From positions 1-43,184 of the forward strand of contig NZ_APHY01000049.1 of NCBI RefSeq assembly GCF_000417505.1: a DNA stretch of 43,184 bases. Direction: 5' to 3'. The position numbers and the translations under genes were made by a program. The stretch comes from Megasphaera sp. NM10. Its GTDB lineage: Bacteria > Bacillota > Negativicutes > Veillonellales > Megasphaeraceae. Shown here piece after piece: positions 1-9,235 of this stretch; position 1 is the first letter of the stretch; each line of letters starts with the position of its first letter. Below the pieces are notes generated by a model. The model searched no databases, had not been told where the DNA came from, and saw only the letters and a list, made by a program, of their open reading frames with translations.

Positions 1-59
1 TCAGTAGCTTGCTAAAAAAGAAAAAACAGCGAGCTTATTAAAGTACGCCTTAAAACAGG

Positions 60-97
60 TAGCTGGCATTTTTCACGAAAATGAAAAATGCCAGCTA
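60..97. terminator. Perfect inverted repeat, possible transcription terminator
   Basis: A 16-bp perfect stem (TAGCTGGCATTTTTCA and its complement) with a six-base loop. There is no clear U-tract on either side, so it may be a bidirectional or attenuated terminator, or just a hairpin. It lies downstream of the minus-strand flippase gene. The first 59 bases show nothing recognisable. Confidence 0.4.
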
Positions 98-123
98 TTG
101 TGTTAGTTATGGGAAAGAAGGAA

Positions 124-171
124 GGCTGCAACAAAATGAGCAAAAAAACTCATTTTGTTACAGCCCCTTTT
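124..171. terminator. Hairpin terminator downstream of the flippase gene
   Basis: The arms GGCTG-AACAAAATGAG and CTCATTTTGTT-CAGCC enclose a poly-A loop and are followed on the plus strand by CCTTTTT. It begins directly after the stop codon of the minus-strand flippase. On that strand the downstream T-run is interrupted (TTCCTTCTTT), so it is probably bidirectional. Confidence 0.5.
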
Positions 172-172
172 T

Positions 173-1723
173 CTAGAAAAATCGTCCGATAAGGGGCATT
201 TTGGCTGCGTCTTCTTTGGTGACACCGCCGTTGAGGACCATGCAGCCGATGTAGATGGCCGACCCGACGATGCAGGTCAGGAAGAGGTCCAGGAAGAGTC
301 CCAGGTAAGGGAAGAGGAAGGCGTACATGAAATACATGGCCACGCCCATGATGGCGGCAGAGACGATGTTTTTCATGACGACTTTGATGTCGATAACGTA
401 ACCGATTTTACGGTAAATGAAGAACATGTTGAGGACGGCAGCGACGCCGATGTCGGCCACTGTCGCATAGGAAGCCCCGGTGATGCCCAGGGTCGGGATG
501 GCGACTAAGAACCAGTTGCACAGGACCTTGGCGACACAGGCGACAGCCATGTTGATGACCGGGATCTTCGGTTTCTTCAGGCCCTGAAGGATAGCCGTCG
601 AAATCTGGTGCAGGCCCAAGAAGCAGATGGCGATGGCCACGGCCCGCGTGGCATCCGTAGCGGCCGGCGCGTTGTAGATGAAGGTGACAATCGGTTCGGC
701 CATGACGTAGAGGATGACGCTGAAGGGAATGGTGACCAGGAAGGAGATGCGCATGGACGTCGCCGTCCGTTCGCGGATTTCATCGTATTCCTTCAAGGTG
801 AAACTGTGGCTGATGGCCGGCACCAGGCTCAGGGCCATGGCTGCCGTCAGGATCGTTGCCAGGTTGATGAGCGGTACGGACATGCCCGTCAGGTAACCGA
901 ACAGCTCCGTGGCCTGATGGGTCGAATAACCGGCTACTTCCAGCCGCCGCGGTACGATGAGCAGGTCCAGGTTGGATACGACGGGGAGCATGATGCTCGA
1001 CAGGGAAATGGGGATAGCCAGGATGACCAGGCGCTTGAGGATGTGCTTGATGCTTTCCTGCTCGAATGTCGGCCCGTCGACGGGGAGGGTCCGCTTCAAC
1101 TTATAATAGTAATAGACCAGGACCAGCCAGGCTGCAAACCCACCGGCGCCGGCGCCGAGACTGGCACCGCCGGCGGCATAATCGAGGCCGTACGGCAGGA
1201 GGAGCGCGGCGAAGCCGAGCATGACGACGACGCGGACCAGCTGTTCAACAATCTGGGAAATGGCTGTCGGTGTCATCTGCTGCCAGCCCTGCAGATAGCC
1301 GCGGTAGCCGGCAATGATCGTCGTAAAGAAGATGGCCGGTGCCAGGGCGATGAGCGAATAATAGGCCCGGCTTTCGCGGATGATGTGTTCATCGATGAGG
1401 AAGCTGGAACCAAAGAACATGAGGATACTCAAAAAAAGTGCCGTCGTACAGAGCATGGACAAGGACACGTGGAAAATGCGCTGGGCGCCGAAATAGTCCT
1501 GTTTGGCTACTTTTTCAGCTGTAATGATGGAAATTGCAATCGGCAGCCCGGCACTGGAAATATCGAGTGCCAGCAGGTAAATCGGGAAAGCCATCTGATA
1601 GATGCCGATGCCTTCACCGCCGAGAATACGGGACAAGATGATCCAGTTGATACTGCCAATGGCTTTGACGACAAAGCCCGACAAGGTCAGGATCAATGTG
1701 CCGGAGATAAACTTGTTTGCCAT
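173..1723 (-). CDS. Polysaccharide biosynthesis / MOP-superfamily flippase (SpoVB/MurJ-like)
   Basis: A 516-residue integral membrane protein with about 14 hydrophobic segments spread along its whole length. The N-terminus (FISGTLILTLSGFVVKAIG, then SRILGGEGIGIYQMAFP) is the characteristic opening of the SpoVB/polysaccharide-biosynthesis branch of the MOP (MATE-like) flippases. Members move lipid-linked oligosaccharides such as lipid II across the cytoplasmic membrane; the substrate here cannot be told from sequence. Length is normal for the family and the frame is intact. The ATG is preceded by AAGGGG five bases upstream, which supports this start. It is the last gene of a minus-strand stretch, downstream of ftsH but separated from it by a 245-bp repeat-filled gap, so it probably has its own promoter. 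MurJ proper is the main alternative. Confidence 0.88.
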   Translation of the reverse strand: MANKFISGTLILTLSGFVVKAIGSINWIILSRILGGEGIGIYQMAFPIYLLALDISSAGLPIAISIITAEKVAKQDYFGAQRIFHVSLSMLCTTALFLSILMFFGSSFLIDEHIIRESRAYYSLIALAPAIFFTTIIAGYRGYLQGWQQMTPTAISQIVEQLVRVVVMLGFAALLLPYGLDYAAGGASLGAGAGGFAAWLVLVYYYYKLKRTLPVDGPTFEQESIKHILKRLVILAIPISLSSIMLPVVSNLDLLIVPRRLEVAGYSTHQATELFGYLTGMSVPLINLATILTAAMALSLVPAISHSFTLKEYDEIRERTATSMRISFLVTIPFSVILYVMAEPIVTFIYNAPAATDATRAVAIAICFLGLHQISTAILQGLKKPKIPVINMAVACVAKVLCNWFLVAIPTLGITGASYATVADIGVAAVLNMFFIYRKIGYVIDIKVVMKNIVSAAIMGVAMYFMYAFLFPYLGLFLDLFLTCIVGSAIYIGCMVLNGGVTKEDAAKMPLIGRFF

Positions 1724-1815
1724 GATAACCCCTTAACTCTATAAAATTTTTACCAACATAACAATTAATTTTAGCACATTTGCCAGACCTTGTATATAGT
1801 GAAGTGTTAGCCGTT

Positions 1816-1899
1816 CGTGGGGGCCGTCCCAAAGGGGAGTCAGCCGATAGCCACGTATTCGCCATTATTCATGGCGGGCGCCCCACGTGGCGCCCCTAC
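1816..1899. repeat. Family A (REPIN-like) repeat doublet, degenerate left arm
   Basis: The right arm is the standard GGGCGCCCCACGTGGCGCCC followed by CTAC. The left arm (GTGGGGGCCGTCCCAAAGGGG) is a worn copy of the GTAGGGG arm. Both are palindromic units in opposite orientation around a ~40-bp spacer. Same family as at 7514, 9366, 12687 and 25296. Confidence 0.6.
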
Positions 1900-1979
1900 G
1901 AGCCACGAACCACGAACCACGAGCTACGAACCACGAGCCACTAGCCACGAACCACGAGCCACGAGCCACTAGTCACGAC
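1900..1979. repeat. Short tandem repeat of the CCACGA(G/A) type
   Basis: About eleven imperfect copies of a 7-bp unit (GCCACGA / ACCACGA / GCCACTA) run up to and into the 3' end of ftsH (stop codon at 1969-1971). The same string recurs near 9311, 11566, 19236, 20670 and 40160. It has no coding signature. Confidence 0.7.
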
Positions 1980-3788
1980 CTGCGGTCTGCGCTCTCAAAA
2001 TATCCATGAATTCTTTGCCGGTAATCGTTTCTTTTTCGTAGAGGTATTTGGCCAGGGCATCCAGGGCCGGGCGATGGTCTTCGAGGATTTTCTTGGCCTT
2101 GGCGTGTTGTTCCTTGACGACAGAGACGACTTTGGCGTCGATGTATTTCTGCGTTTCCGGCGCGCAGGCCAGGGACGTATCGCCGCCGAGGTATTTATTG
2201 GTGACTGTTTCCATGGCGACCATGTCGAATTCGTCGGTCATGCCGTAACGGGTGATCATGCCCGGGCCAGCTTGGTCGCCTGTTCGATGTCGTTGGAAGC
2301 GCCTGTCGTGACCTGGTTGAAGACGACTTCTTCCGCAGCCCGGCCGCCGGTGAGGGTGGCAATCTTGTTTTCCAGTTCTTCCCGGGACAGGATGTATTTA
2401 TCCTGCTGGTCGACCTGCATGGTGTAGCCCAGGGCGCCTGATGTGCGGGGGATGATGGTGATTTTCTGGACCGGTGCCGAATGGCTCTGGAGGGCAGCGA
2501 CCAGGGCGTGGCCGATTTCGTGGTAGGCGACGGTCTTCTTTTCGTCGTCCGACAAGATGGCGTTCTTCTTCTGGTAACCGGCGATGACGACTTCGATGCT
2601 TTCTTCCAGGTCGGCCTGGCTGACGGCGTCGCAGTGGTCGCGGATGGCGCGCAGGGCCGCTTCATTGACGATATTGGCTAGTTCGGCGCCGGAAGCCCCG
2701 GCGGCCATGCGGGCGATAGTGTGGAAGTCGACGTCGTCGCCGAGGGCGACTTTCTTGGCGTGGGCCTTGAGGATGGCTTCACGGCCAGCCAGGTCCGGCA
2801 GTTCGACAGGGACGCGGCGGTCGAAACGGCCTGGCCGCAGCAGGGCCGGGTCCAGCGATTCCGGCCGGTTCGTCGCGGCCAGGATGACGACGTTGTCATC
2901 GGCGTTGAAACCGTCCATTTCCGTCAGCAGCTGGTTCAGCGTCTGTTCCCGTTCGCTGTTGCCCATGGCATTGCCCGTGCGTTTCTGGCCGATGGCGTCG
3001 ATTTCGTCGATGAAGATGATGCACGGCGCCTTCTGCTTGGCCTGCTGGAAGAGGTCGCGGACCTTGGAAGCGCCCATGCCGACGAACATTTCGACGAATT
3101 CCGACCCGGCAATGGGGAAGAAGGGCACACCGGCTTCACCGGCGACGGCCTTGGCCAGCATGGTCTTGCCTGTGCCCGGCGGGCCGACGAGGAGGACGCC
3201 TTTGGGCATCTTGGCCCCGATTTTGGCGTATTTATCAGGATGATGGAGAAAATCGACGATTTCCGACAGGTTTTCCTTGGCTTCGTCTTCACCGGCGACG
3301 TCATCGAAATGGATGCCGTTAGCCGACGGGACGTAGACCTTGACCTGGTTCTTGGCGCCGAACATGAGCGAATTGCCGCCGCCGTGGTTCATGAGCTTGC
3401 GGTTGAAATAGTAGCCGACGCCGAAGAAAATCAGGATCGGCAGGATCCAGGCGATGAGGAAGTCCGTAAAGGGCGAATCCTTTTCCTTGATGACTTCATT
3501 GAAGGAGACATTGGCCTTGTGCAGCCGTTCCGTCAGCTGCGGGTCGTTGACGACGCCCGTGCGGTATTCGTTGCCGTCCTTGTCCTTGAAGAGAATCTGG
3601 TTCTCTTCGATTTGGACGTCGGCGATCTTTTCGTCTTCCGTCATGTTCATGAACGTCCCGTAATCGACCTGTTTGACACTCTTCGAATCATAATAAGGCC
3701 GGGCGATGGCGTTGAACATGAAAATGACAGCCAAAGCGACGATATAATAGAATAAAATCGGTTTCTTCTTTTCTTTGACTTCTTTCAC
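1969..3788 (-). CDS. ftsH: ATP-dependent zinc metalloprotease FtsH (one-base frameshift near 2267)
   Basis: Membrane-bound AAA+ protease that degrades misfolded membrane proteins and selected regulators at the inner membrane. Two transmembrane segments (residues ~11-28 and 111-127) flank an extracytoplasmic domain. These are followed by Walker A GPPGTGKT (202-209), pore motif FVG (235-237), Walker B IIFIDEID (257-264), the second region of homology with arginine fingers, the zinc site HEIGH (422-426), and a third ligand in SNDIEQAT. The frame stops after TKLARA. It resumes one base out of phase with [10 protein letters not shown] and 96 further residues. Adding one base after GCCCGGGC restores a normal ~606-residue FtsH. 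The start is GTG with GAGGA upstream. A broken ftsH is unlikely to be tolerated, so a sequencing deletion is favoured over a pseudogene. Confidence 0.93.
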
Positions 3789-3835
3789 AATTCCTCACAT
3801 CCTTTGAAAAAATCAAGCTATACTTTTATTGTACA

Positions 3836-3861
3836 CCCCTTGCGGGACCTGGCAAGAGGGG
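3836..3861. promoter_or_regulatory. Inverted repeat in the ftsH / ABC-F divergent region
   Basis: CCCCTTGC and GCAAGAGGGG form an imperfect hairpin between the two divergent genes. It could be an operator shared by both promoters; no known regulator motif was recognised. Confidence 0.3.
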
Positions 3862-3867
3862 ACTGCC

Positions 3868-3896
3868 TTGCATATTCCCGGTGGATGTGCTAGGGT
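3868..3896 (+). promoter_or_regulatory. Candidate sigma-70 promoter of the ABC-F gene
   Basis: TTGCAT, a 17-bp spacer, then TAGGGT, 37 bp ahead of the ABC-F start. The -35 is good and the -10 is weak. Confidence 0.4.
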
Positions 3897-3932
3897 AAAA
3901 GAAAATACACCAAGAAAGTGATGAAGCATATA

Positions 3933-5797
3933 ATGAATATATTAACCGTAGAAAATGTAAAGAAATCCTATGGCCTGCGCGTCCTCTTCGACGACGTGAC
4001 CTTTGCCATCGACGGCGGCCAGAAACTGGGCCTCATCGGCTTCAACGGCGCCGGCAAGACGACACTCCTGAAAATCATTGCCGGCCTGACCGACACCGAC
4101 AGCGGCACGATCTGGCGCAATCCCAAGGCGCGCATCCATTACCTGCCGCAGGAACCGCAGCTCGTGTCGGGCCATACGGTCCTGGAAAGCGTCCTCGACG
4201 GCGACCTGCCGGTCATGAAGCTCCTCCAGTGCTACGAAGAAGCGGTCCAGCGCGATGACGATGCAGCCGTCGTCGCCCTCAGTGCCGAAATGGACGAACA
4301 GCAGGCGTGGGAACTGGAAGCCCATGCCAAGATCATTCTCAGTAAGTTGGGCATTTCCAATTTTTCCCAGTCCGTCGACGAATTGTCCGGCGGCCAGCGC
4401 AAGCGCCTGGGACTGGCCCGGGCCTGATCATGCCCTGCGACCTGCTCATCATGGACGAACCGACGAACCACCTCGACGACAAGACCATCATGTGGCTCGA
4501 AGAATACCTGCGCGACAGCAAGGCCGCTATCCTGCTCAGCACGCATGACCGCTATTTCCTGGACTGCGTTGCCGATTCCATGATCGAACTCGACCGGGGT
4601 CACGTCTATACCTATACCGGCAATTACGGCCAGTACCTGGAACAGCGCCAGGCCCGGCTCGAACGGGAAGAAGCGAGCGAAGCCAAGCGGCGCAACCTCA
4701 TCCGCCGTGAAAAGGCCTGGATCCAGCGCGGCGCCCAGGCCCGGTCGACGAAGCAGAAAGCCCGTAAGGAACGGTATGAACAGCTCTGCGCCATCGAAGC
4801 GGGCAAACCCATCGGCGAAGTGGAAATGTTCGACACGTCCGTCCGCCTGGGCAAGACCATCATCGACATCGACGACATGGCCTTCGGCTACGACCCGGCC
4901 CATCCTTTGTTCCAGCACGTGACCTATCACGTCGTCAAGCACGACCGCATCGGCATCATCGGCGAGAACGGCGTCGGCAAGTCGACACTGCTCAAAGTCC
5001 TGGCCGGCCAGCTGGCGCCGACGGAAGGGACAGTCACTATCGGCCAGACCGTGCGCTTCGGATTCTTTACCCAGCAGCTGCCCCAGTTCGACGAAGGCAT
5101 GCGGGTCATCGACTACGTCCAGGAACACGGCCATTTCGTGACCAACCAGTTCGGTCAGCGCATTTCGGCGACGCGCCTGCTGGACCAGTTCCTGTTCACT
5201 GAAGAAATGCAGTATACCTACATTGCCAAGCTGAGCGGCGGCGAACGGCGGCGCCTGTACCTGCTGCGCCTGCTCATGGACCAGCCCAACGTCCTCCTCC
5301 TGGATGAACCGACGAACGACCTGGACATCCCGACCCTGACCGTCCTCGAACGCTACCTCGATACCTTCCAGGGCGTCGTCCTCGTCGTATCCCATGACCG
5401 CTACTTCCTGGACCGGGTGGTTGATAAACTTTTCACATTAGAAAAGGGGACATGGGACCGCTTTTACGGTGACTATAGTGAATACTTGGAAGAAAAATAC
5501 AGTCATCACCAAGAAAAGAAAAGCGAAAAGCCCGTTTCACCTTCTATTACTAAAACGAATATTACGCCTACCAAAGCAAAAGCCGGCCTGACGTCGCGGC
5601 AGGAAGAAGAATTGCGGCGCATCACGGAAGAACTGCCGCGCTACGAAGCCATGCTCAAAGGCCTCAATGCGGCTATTGCCGCCGCCGGGAGCAATTACGA
5701 AGAAGTCGAATCCCTGCTGGCCGAGCAGAAGGAAACGCAGGATAAAGTCGATACGCTGACCGAAAGATGGTGTGAGTTAGAAGACTTAAAATCATAG
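3933..5797 (+). CDS. ABC-F family ATPase, Uup-like (one-base frameshift near 4424)
   Basis: Soluble tandem-ABC protein without membrane domains. The first cassette has FNGAGKTT, signature LSGGQRKRLGLARA and Walker B LLIMDEPTNHLDD. The second has GENGVGKST, LSGGERRRLYLLRLL and LLLDEPTNDLD. A positively charged inter-domain linker sits between them and a ~70-residue coiled-coil tail follows (about 5590-5795). ABC-F proteins act on the ribosome; those with such a tail resemble Uup. The frame stops directly after the first signature (...GLARA) and resumes one base out of phase before MPCDLLIMDEP. Restoring one C in CCCGGGCCTGATC gives a continuous protein of about 621 residues. The ATG at 3933 fits the family's usual N-terminus (MNILTVENV); in-frame starts at 3918 and 3921 are alternatives. 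Confidence 0.9.
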
Positions 5798-5920
5798 ATT
5801 ACGGCGATTTTTTTAAAATATTACAAAAAAGCATAGAAATTATGGAAAAATAGGCAGATGAATTACACAAAAGTAATGGAAATCCATGCCACTTTGTATT
5901 ATCCTATAGGTAATGAAGTT

Positions 5921-5937
5921 TGTGATAAAATGTTACA
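5921..5937. promoter_or_regulatory. Operator-like dyad upstream of hydA
   Basis: TGTGATAAAATGTTACA reads as imperfect half-sites TGTRAYA around a 3-bp centre, 55 bp before the hydrogenase start, in an AT-rich region (5798-5991) with no gene. It is loosely Rex-like (TTGTGA...), but the spacing is off the Rex consensus. TAAAAT inside it could serve as a -10 element. Confidence 0.25.
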
Positions 5938-5991
5938 TAGTTACTGATTTTCAAACTTACTGAATTTCTGACCGAAAAGGAGTATCTGCAT

Positions 5992-7449
5992 ATGCCTGAA
6001 TTTCATTCCCGTTTTGAAAAAATTGACCGTCGTGTTCCCATTGATGAACACAACTGTGCCGTTCAATTTGATGTGACGAAGTGTAAGAACTGCACCTTAT
6101 GTCGCCGGGCTTGTGCCGACACACAGACTGTGTTGGACTACTATTCCCTGTCCAGTACAGGCGACATGCCCATCTGCGTTCACTGCGGCCAGTGTTCGTC
6201 TGCCTGCCCCTTTGGTGCCATCGTCGAAGTCAACGATGTCGACAAGGTCAAGGCAGCCCTGAAAGACCCTGAAAAGATCGTCATCTTCCAGACGGCTCCG
6301 GCTGTCCGCGTCGGCCTGGGCGAAGCCTTCGGCATGGACCCCGGTACCTTTGTCGAAGGGAAGATGGTCGCTGCCCTGCGTACGCTCGGTGCGGACTATG
6401 TCTTCGATACCGATTTCGGCGCCGACCTGACCATCATGGAAGAAGCGACGGAACTCCTGCACCGCCTGCAGTCCGAAGAAATTCCTATCCCGCAGTTCAC
6501 CAGCTGCTGCCCGGCCTGGGTCGAATTTGCCGAAACCTTCTACCCCGACCTGCTCCAGCATCTGTCGTCGACCAAGAGTCCTATCAGCATCCTCAGCCCG
6601 GTCATCAAGACCTATTTCGCCCAGCAGAAGAACATCGACCCCAAGAAGATCGTCAATGTCTGCGTCACGCCGTGCACGGCCAAGAAAGCGGAAATCCGCC
6701 GTCCTGAACTGAGCGCAGCCGGCCTCTTCTGGGATGAACCGGAAATCCGCGATACGGATATCTGCATTACGACGCGTGAACTGGCTCAGTGGATCCAGGA
6801 CGAAAACATCGATTTCGCCAACCTCGAAGACGGCCAGTTCGACAAGGCCTTTGGCGAAGCTTCCGGCGGCGGCCGTATCTTCGGCAACTCCGGCGGCGTC
6901 ATGGAAGCGGCTATCCGCACGGCTTACCACATGTTCACGGGTCGTCCGGCACCGAAGGACTTCATTCCCTTTGAACCGGTCCGCGGCCTGCAGGGCGTCA
7001 AGAAGGCAACGGTCATCTTCGGCCACTTCGTCCTTCACGTCGCTGCCATCAGCGGCCTGGGCAACGCCCGCGCCTTCATCGACGACCTCATCAAGAACGA
7101 CTCCTTTGAAGACTACTCCTTCATCGAAGTCATGGCCTGCCCCGGTGGCTGCATCGGCGGCGGCGGCCAGCCGAAAGTCAAACTGCCGCAGGTCAAGAAA
7201 GTCCAGGAAGCCCGGACGGCATCGATTTATAAGAGCGACGAAGAAACGGACGTCAAAGCCAGCTGGCAGAACCCGGAAATCGAAGAACTTTACGAAGCCT
7301 TCCTCGACGAACCGCTGTCGGAAATGGCCGAATTCACCTTGCACACCTACTTCTCCGACAAGAGCGACCAGCTGGGCCGCATGAAGAACCTCACGCCCCA
7401 GACCAACCCCATGTCGCCGAAGTATAAATCCCCGACAACAGAAGAATAG
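5992..7449 (+). CDS. hydA: [FeFe]-hydrogenase, monomeric, two accessory [4Fe-4S] clusters
   Basis: Reduces protons to H2 with ferredoxin or flavodoxin electrons, disposing of reductant in fermentation; cytoplasmic. The N-terminal ferredoxin domain has CxxCxxCxxxC clusters at C31/34/37/41 and C62/65/68/72. The H-cluster domain has L1 TSCCPAW (170-176), L2 VTPCTAKKAE (C228) and L3 IEVMACPGGCIGGGGQP (C383, C387). The proton-path residues in TIMEEATEL and LSSTKSP are kept. At 485 residues it matches the size and two-cluster layout known for Megasphaera elsdenii hydrogenase. L2 has Thr226 where the usual motif is MPC. It is monocistronic, with AAAAGGAG seven bases before the ATG and its own AT-rich promoter region. 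No maturases (hydEFG) are in the window. Confidence 0.96.
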   Translation: MPEFHSRFEKIDRRVPIDEHNCAVQFDVTKCKNCTLCRRACADTQTVLDYYSLSSTGDMPICVHCGQCSSACPFGAIVEVNDVDKVKAALKDPEKIVIFQTAPAVRVGLGEAFGMDPGTFVEGKMVAALRTLGADYVFDTDFGADLTIMEEATELLHRLQSEEIPIPQFTSCCPAWVEFAETFYPDLLQHLSSTKSPISILSPVIKTYFAQQKNIDPKKIVNVCVTPCTAKKAEIRRPELSAAGLFWDEPEIRDTDICITTRELAQWIQDENIDFANLEDGQFDKAFGEASGGGRIFGNSGGVMEAAIRTAYHMFTGRPAPKDFIPFEPVRGLQGVKKATVIFGHFVLHVAAISGLGNARAFIDDLIKNDSFEDYSFIEVMACPGGCIGGGGQPKVKLPQVKKVQEARTASIYKSDEETDVKASWQNPEIEELYEAFLDEPLSEMAEFTLHTYFSDKSDQLGRMKNLTPQTNPMSPKYKSPTTEE

Positions 7450-7491
7450 CCTCCCTTGTTAGGGGAGGTGGCCCAAAGGGCCGGAGAGGTT
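7450..7491. repeat. Family B dispersed repeat (GCCTCCC...GGAGAGG)
   Basis: Two adjacent hairpins, CCTCCCTTGTTAGGGGAGG and GGCCCAAAGGGCC, followed by GGAGAGGTT. Same family as at 9181, 19133, 20566, 29086, 37374, 39918 and 40119. It sits directly after the hydA stop and may act as its 3' end structure. Confidence 0.75.
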
Positions 7492-7513
7492 GAATTTCTT
7501 AGTAAAAGCCTGC

Positions 7514-7620
7514 GTAGGGGTCGCCACGTGGGCGACCCGTTAGGGATTTGGATGTTTTTTTAGCAAACTAGTTAGGGAATCTACATATTTCATAGCGGGC
7601 GCCCCACGTGGCGCCCCTAC
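7514..7620. repeat. Family A REPIN-like doublet
   Basis: Left arm GTAGGGGTCGCCACGTGGGC, then GACCCGTTAGGGATTTGG, a spacer, and the right arm GGGCGCCCCACGTGGCGCCC plus CTAC. The ends GTAGGGG and CCCCTAC are inverted. Its internal spacer is similar to that of the copy at 25296. Confidence 0.8.
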
Positions 7621-7624
7621 AGAA

Positions 7625-7660
7625 AAAGGACCTGTCGTATAAAAGACAGGTCCTTTTTTT
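7625..7660 (+). terminator. Rho-independent terminator
   Basis: AAAGGACCTGTC, an eight-base loop, GACAGGTCC and a run of seven T. It insulates hydA and the repeat from the porin promoter just downstream. Confidence 0.85.
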
Positions 7661-7676
7661 GCTCCCAAACAAGATA

Positions 7677-7705
7677 TTGACAATTAATATCATGAAATGT
7701 ATAAT
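7677..7705 (+). promoter_or_regulatory. Consensus sigma-70 promoter of the SLH porin gene
   Basis: TTGACA, exactly 17 bp, then TATAAT: a perfect match in both hexamers and spacing, the strongest promoter in the window. This fits a very abundant outer-membrane protein. Transcription would start near 7712 and leave a ~158-nt leader. Confidence 0.85.
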
Positions 7706-7711
7706 GACTAT

Positions 7712-7869
7712 GTACTCATTGGAACAAGTCATGTGATAAATGGGACAATGTGGGCAAAACCTTTGTGTAATGCGAGAGGAAACTAGGCACACTCGACCGC
7801 AGCGGATAGGGGGACGCCTTCATCGTGTCATGCTTCCAGGCTTTTACACAGAGAAAGAAGGTCATATTG
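7712..7869 (+). other. Long 5' untranslated leader of the porin mRNA
   Basis: About 158 nt between the inferred transcription start and the porin ATG. It has no repeat-family sequence, and no obvious terminator or known riboswitch was recognised. It may stabilise the mRNA or be a small-RNA target. Confidence 0.4.
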
Positions 7870-9177
7870 ATGAAAAAGAAAATCGTTACATCCTTAGCCG
7901 CTATGATGGCTGTCGGCGCAGCCTGCGCTTTTGCAGCCAACCCCTTCGTCGACGTACCGAGCGACAGCTGGGCTTATAAATCCGTCGTCGAACTCGCTGA
8001 CGCCGGCATCATCCAGGGCGTAGACGGCTCTTATTTCCAGGGCGAACGCAACATCACCCGTTACGAAGCCGCTGAAATGGTCGCCAAAGCCATGGCTCAC
8101 ATGGACAAAGCGTCCGTTGAACAGCGCGCCCTCATCAACAAATTGGCTGATGAATATGCTGACGAACTGAACAACCTCGGCGTCCGCGTCAGTGCCCTGG
8201 AAAACCGCGTGGGCAACGTAAAACTCAGCGGTGATGCCCGTATCCGTTTCCAGCATCAGGACACCAGCAGCGAGGCCAGCACGGGCTATAAGAAAGACGC
8301 TTCCTGGGATTACCGCGTCCGCGTCCGGGCCAATGCCAAGGTCAATGACCGCACGACCGTAACCTACGGCATCAGCACGGATGACATCAACTTCGCCGAT
8401 AACGGCGCTGCCAGCGATAACGGCAACATCTTCACGGACGATGCCAAAGTCGACTACAACTTCGGCGGCAACCATTGGAACCTCAGCGTCGGCCGTACCG
8501 ATACGTACGTCCTGGGCGGTGAAAACGCTTACGGCTTCCAGTATGGCGACGTCTTTGACCGGGCTGAATTGAAATACACCAACGACCACTTCGCAGCTAC
8601 GGCTGGTTATGGTAAATTCAAAGCCGGTGATACTGTTGAAGATGCTGCAGTTGAAGGCAATGGACTTCTTGGTGTTAAAACCGGTTATGGCGAATTGGAA
8701 GGCTTCTTCGGCGGCGGCCGGGCAGCTGGTTCGGCTGTCGGCGTCTACTATAATGATTTCAATGGTATTAACGGTTTTAAAGCTGATGATCTCTGGGGGG
8801 CTTATGCCAGCCTCAACTTCGGCAAATGGAACGCCCTGGCTAACTATGAAAAAATCAATAATGACGTTACCAATGATCCGGAAGTATGGATCGGCAAATT
8901 GACCTACGGTTCGGCTGCCAGCGATGCCCGCGGCTCCTGGGATGCCTGGGTCGAATACATCAACTCCGACAAGGGCGCGCTCCTCGGCGGTGCGACCAAC
9001 TCCTGGCGTGATGACAGCGTCCTGGATAACGTCAAATCCTGGGGCGTCGGCATCGACTACACCCTGGCCAAGAACGTCATCCTCACGGCAGCCCAGACCT
9101 TTGGCACTCAGACCAAACACGGCAATGCCGCTGACCCTGACGAATTCACCGACGTAGAAATCAACTTCTTGTTCTAA
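7870..9177 (+). CDS. SLH-domain outer-membrane porin (OmpM / Mep45-like)
   Basis: A 435-residue exported protein. The signal peptide MKKKIVTSLAAMMAVGAACAFA ends in an AFA-A cleavage site. It is followed by one SLH domain (about residues 25-80; FVDVPSDSWAYKSV ... GSYFQGERNITRYEAAEM), a short coiled coil (about 85-120), then a beta-barrel of alternating amphipathic strands ending in Phe (EINFLF), as expected for BAM substrates. In Negativicutes such proteins tether the outer membrane to peptidoglycan and form the main porin; the SLH domain binds cell-wall polyamines. ATG 7870 is chosen because the signal peptide starts there and AGAAAGAAGG precedes it. It is expressed from a perfect promoter, and an SLH fragment of a related gene lies at 31354. 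I am sure of the family; orthology to a named ompM paralogue is not established. Confidence 0.93.
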   Translation: MKKKIVTSLAAMMAVGAACAFAANPFVDVPSDSWAYKSVVELADAGIIQGVDGSYFQGERNITRYEAAEMVAKAMAHMDKASVEQRALINKLADEYADELNNLGVRVSALENRVGNVKLSGDARIRFQHQDTSSEASTGYKKDASWDYRVRVRANAKVNDRTTVTYGISTDDINFADNGAASDNGNIFTDDAKVDYNFGGNHWNLSVGRTDTYVLGGENAYGFQYGDVFDRAELKYTNDHFAATAGYGKFKAGDTVEDAAVEGNGLLGVKTGYGELEGFFGGGRAAGSAVGVYYNDFNGINGFKADDLWGAYASLNFGKWNALANYEKINNDVTNDPEVWIGKLTYGSAASDARGSWDAWVEYINSDKGALLGGATNSWRDDSVLDNVKSWGVGIDYTLAKNVILTAAQTFGTQTKHGNAADPDEFTDVEINFLF

Positions 9178-9180
9178 AAA

Positions 9181-9227
9181 AGGCTCGCCTCATAGGAGAG
9201 CTGGCCGCCGAAGGCGGTCTGAGAGGT
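9181..9227. repeat. Family B dispersed repeat
   Basis: GGCTCGCCTCATAGGAGAGC followed by TGGCCGCCGAAGGCGGTCTG and AGAGG: the two-hairpin family B structure directly after the porin stop. Confidence 0.75.
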
Positions 9228-9235
9228 TGTCTTAT

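Noticed and set aside
60-97. Strong terminator call at the left edge
   Set aside because: The stem is perfect, but neither side has a proper U-tract, so it is listed only with low confidence.
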